From NCBI RefSeq assembly GCF_038502225.1, contig NC_091298.1, forward strand, positions 36,994,344 to 37,058,343: DNA of 64,000 bases, read 5' to 3'. Below are positions 60,824-64,000 of the stretch, piece by piece (position 1 is the stretch's first letter; each line of letters begins with the position of its first letter). The position numbers were made by a program, and so were the translations under genes. The stretch is from Cherax quadricarinatus (taxonomy: Eukaryota; Arthropoda; Malacostraca; Decapoda; Parastacidae). A model generated the notes under the pieces. That model was not told the origin of the DNA. It did no database searches and saw only the letters and a program-made list of their open reading frames with translations.

Positions 60824-63576
60824 TACCTCGAGGCTACCTGGAGGTCATTCCGGGGATCAACGCCCCCGCGGCCCGGTCCACGACCAGGCCTCCCGGTGGA
60901 TCATGGCCTGATCAATGAGGCTGTTACTGCTGGCCGCACGCAATCCAACATACGAACCAGAGCCCGGCTGATCCGGCACCGTCTTTAGGTATCTGTCCAG
61001 CTCCCTCTTGAAGACAACCAGGGGTCTTCCCGTAATTCCCCTTATTGCTGGTGGGAGGCTGTTGAACAGTCTTGGGCCCCGGACACTTATTGTGTTTTCT
61101 CTTAGTGTACCAGTGACGCACCTACTTTTCACTCGGGGTATGTTGCATCGCCTGCTTTCGTATGGAGTGATTGCTGTGTGCATATTAGGAACCAATCCCT
61201 CCAGAATCTTCCAGGTGTAGACTACGATATATCTCTCTCGCCTGCGCTCTAGTGAGCACAAGCCAAGTGCTTCCAGGTGCTCCCAGTAGTTAAGGTGTTT
61301 GATGGAACTTATACGTGCAGTAAAGGTTCTCTGTACATTCTCTAGTTCTGCAATTTCACCTGCCTTGAATGGGGATGTTAATGTACAGCAGTATTCCAGC
61401 CTAGAGAGAATAAGTGATTTAAAAAGGATCATCAGTGGCTTAGCATCTCTTGTCTTGAATGTTCTCATTATCCATCCTATCACTTTCCTAGCAGATGTGA
61501 TAGTGGCACTGTTGTGGTCCTTGAAGGTTAGGTCTTCGGACATTACCACACCCAGGTCCTTCACATTACTTTTCCACTCTATTGTTTGTTATTATTTCCT
61601 CCAGTTTTCCATAACGGAGTAGTTGGAATTTGTCTTCATTGAACATCATATTATTCTCTGTTGCCCATTGGAAAACTTGGTTTATATCTTCTTGGAGCTT
61701 TGCCGTGTCCTCACTGGATGACACTCTCATGCAGATCCTAGTATCGTCTGCAAAAGATGATACAGTGCTGTGGTTTACATATCTGTCTATGTCTGATATA
61801 AGAATAAGGAACAGGATAGGTGCGAGTACTGTGCCTTGTGGGACAGAGCTCTTCACTATGGCAGCAACTGATTTAACTCTGTTTACTACTACTCTTTGTG
61901 TGCGATTGATTAGAAAGTTGAAGATCCATCTGCCTACTTTGCCGGTTATCCCTTTAGCACGCATTTTGTGTGCTATTACACCATGGTCGCACTTGTCAAA
62001 GGCTTTTGCAAAGTCTGTGTATACTACATCCGCATTATGTTTCTTTTCCTGTGCATCTAGGACCATATCATACTGGTCAAGCAGTTGCGAAAGGCAGGAG
62101 CGACCTGGTCTGAAACCATGTTGTCCTGGGTTGTGCAATTTTGGGGAGTCTAAGTGGTTTGCTATCCTGCTTCTTTAAGACTCTTTCAAAGATTTTTTAT
62201 GGTGTGGGACGTTAAAGCTATTGGTCTATAATTCTTAGCTACTGCTTTGCTGCCATCTTTATGGAGTGGGGCTATATCTGTTGTTTTTAGTGACTGTGGA
62301 ATCTCGCCTGTGTCTAAGCTCCTTCTCCATAGCATACTTAGGGCCCGTGAGAGGGATTTCTTGCAGTTTTTAATGAACACCGAGTTCCACGAGTCTGGGC
62401 CTGGGGCTAAGTGAATGGGCATGTCGTCGATGGCTTTCTCAAAATCTAGTGGAGTTAGGGTTATGTCATAAATCTGGCTTACATTGGCAGGGTTTTGAGG
62501 CTCATTCATGAAAAAAACTTTTTGGATTGTCTGTCTTTAAACTGGTTAATGGCTCGCTGAACACTGAATCATACTGTAATTTCAGTATCTCGCTCATTTC
62601 TTTGTTGCCGTCAGTGTAGGATCCGTCTTGTCTGAGCAGGGGCCCTATACTAGAAGTTGTTTTTGACTTGTTTTTGGCATATGAAAAGAAATATTTTGAA
62701 TTTCTTTCAATTTCAATAATCGCTGTTAGCTACTCCTGTCTCTCCTGGATCCTGTATGAGTCCTTTAACTTCAGTTCAATATTTTTCACTTCCCTGGTTA
62801 GCACTTCCTTCAGTGTATCAGATAATCTGGCATTCTTGAGGAGCTCAATGATTCTTCGTCTTCTCCTGTAGAGGGAGCGTCTCTCTCACTCCAGCTTACT
62901 TCTTTTCTTTCGTCTTATAGGAATATACCTTGAACATACTTCAGGTACCAGGAGGGTGATCTTTTCGAGGCAGTGCTTAGGGTTCATGTAATTTAAGATA
63001 TCCTCCCAGCATGTTTCATTTAGGGCATAGTTTACCTGATCCCAGATGATGTTCTTGTTGTTGAAATTGAATTTGGTAAAGGTACCCTCATAACTGTATG
63101 CATCTTGCCGATCAGGACTCCTGTGCATGCAAGTCTGGACTTTGATTAGATTGTGATCAGAATTTGTGGTGTTCAGTATCTCTGTGCAAATGAGAGACTC
63201 TTTGACATACAGGCCAACCCTCCCTTGTTGCCTGTTCTTTCTGTCGCATCTGAAAAGGTTGTATCCAGGTATCCATATTTTACTGCCAAAGTAATCTTTT
63301 GCGTGGGTCTCTGTGAAGGCTGCAAATAGTGCATTTGACTCCCCTAGAAGTCCAATAATGAAAGGTATTTTGTTGGTGGTGGATGGCTTAAGGCCCTGTA
63401 TATTAGCAAATATAAATGAGGTTGTGTTGCATGTTTGTTGGGGGGATTTTGTTGTTGGCATCAGTAGTTGTGAGCCCGGAGGCGCCACTGGCTGTGCCTC
63501 CAGTCCAACAAGGCTCCAAGGTGGTGGACTATTTTGGTTATCTCTTTCCATTTTCTTTCTTCGTTTCCTAACCACT
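60824..63576 (-). pseudogene. LINE family B copy 3, minus strand, with internal endonuclease deletion
   Basis: Read on the minus strand from about 63,550: SPPPWSLVGLEAQPVAPP, FIFANIQGLKPSTTNK, FTETHAKDYFG, then LICTEILNTTN joined directly to SDHNLIKVQ. Relative to copy 1 about 130 codons (roughly 395 bp) are missing, including the GDFN-type catalytic part. RT parts follow in several frames: LAPGPDSWNSVFIK (62,400), HGFRPGRSCLSQ, YTDFAKAFDKCDHG, SSVPQGTVLAPIL, SFADDTRIC (61,750) and the C-terminal EAWSWTGPRGR ending at 60,857. The 3' tail (CCTCCAGGTAGCCTCGAGG read on minus) abuts the transposon at 60,823. The most diverged of the three copies. Confidence 0.88.
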
Positions 63577-63633
63577 ATGACACCATAGAGGGCCAGAAAG
63601 AAAGAGGAAAATATTGTCGCACGTGGGTGCAGG

Positions 63634-63930
63634 TTGGTCCAGGGCTGGAGAAAAAAACTACAGAAGACGTGCAGGACGGATGCAGAGAGTGCAGAATTAG
63701 TGCTGCACCCGGAACATTCCGAAAGTGACGACGACGACCCAATGCCTCCAAGACCACAAACTTCAGCTTCATGGGCAGGTGTCGAAACACTTTTGGAGGT
63801 TTTGGAGAATCCACTGTTCACAGCCCATTTGAAAAGTTATGGTCCTGTGGTCCTTGAAATCCGGGAGACTGTTATTCGAACCCAGAGTGTCTGGTCTCAA
63901 CGCCAGACGACGTTGGACTCGGTTTTTTAA
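63634..63930 (+). pseudogene. C-terminal part of a Tigger/pogo-like transposase
   Basis: A 98-codon frame with VQGWRKKLQKTC near its start, an acidic patch (SESDDDDPMPP), and a C-terminal end QRQTTLDSVF just before TAA. The end resembles the PCNA-binding box that closes many Tigger/pogo transposases. The DDE catalytic core is not in the window, and the 63,576 LINE boundary removes upstream sequence. Together with the terminal-repeat-like start at 60,623 this suggests one transposon split by the LINE. Moderate certainty. Confidence 0.45.
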
Positions 63931-64000
63931 ACTTACAACGCCGGGGTACGGATGGTGATATGATGGTACGAATGCGCATTTTTTTCCCCTCACGTTTCCG

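Overview
The window looks like repeat-dominated nuclear DNA from an arthropod, most likely a decapod crustacean. Three things suggest this. The telomere-type repeat is TTAGG, the usual arthropod telomere unit. The mobile elements are a mix of CR1, Jockey, restriction-like-endonuclease (RLE) LINEs and Penelope, with tails I associate with decapod genomes (recollection, not a search). The only host coding sequence I can support is one 78-bp exon of a Dpr-type immunoglobulin cell-surface protein on the minus strand at 41,566-41,643, with clean splice sites. Genes of that family have very long introns, so much of the window may be intron or flank of that gene. There is no sign of prokaryotic genes, operons, CRISPR arrays or viral genes.

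Layout, left part. 1-1,498 is a 17-bp tandem array and 1,571-1,802 a 10-bp array. 2,312-7,645 holds two head-to-tail Jockey-like LINE remnants, each preceded by the same 58-bp monomers: an ORF1-tail plus ORF2 copy at 2,736-6,065, and a zinc-knuckle ORF1 at 6,292-7,645. 7,646-22,603 is a giant near-perfect palindrome with arms of about 7.5 kb and a 30-bp spacer (15,122-15,151). Each arm carries, from the outside in, a GC-rich block, a CCCCTATGGGG cassette array, a long 21-bp-motif minisatellite and two TTAGG arrays. The right edge of the palindrome cuts into a Penelope-like element (RT end plus GIY-YIG nuclease, 22,601-23,593). An RLE-class LINE on the minus strand (23,742-25,214) lies between two (TA)n tracts. 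25.3-27.4 kb holds several broken and inverted Penelope ends with hammerhead-ribozyme-like motifs.

Middle. 28,961-34,030 is a 16-bp satellite with an internal duplication of about 960 bp, interrupted by 1.3 kb of unrelated DNA. A 43-bp satellite (34.1-41.2 kb) has been split by a nearly intact CR1 element (SGNH-esterase ORF1, endonuclease-RT ORF2 with one stop codon), by a second CR1 fragment lying tail-to-tail with it, and by a tRNA-derived SINE. The Dpr exon follows.

Right part. A 28-bp satellite of roughly 10 kb (42,027-46,495 and 49,768-55,215) is split by a LINE. Its left block shows 812/980-bp higher-order periods. A 31-bp satellite follows to 56,287. Two further copies of the same LINE family lie at 57,673-59,850 and, on the minus strand, 60,824-63,576. 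The first is fused to a PHD-finger/endonuclease fragment of a different LINE. The second appears to sit inside a Tigger/pogo-like DNA transposon whose terminal repeat starts at 60,623 and whose transposase end is at 63,634-63,930. A 424-bp palindromic tRNA-like element lies between (TA)n tracts at 60,136-60,559.

The window therefore shows nested selfish elements and expanding satellites rather than cooperating genes. The most striking object is the 15-kb palindrome carrying internal telomere-type repeats.
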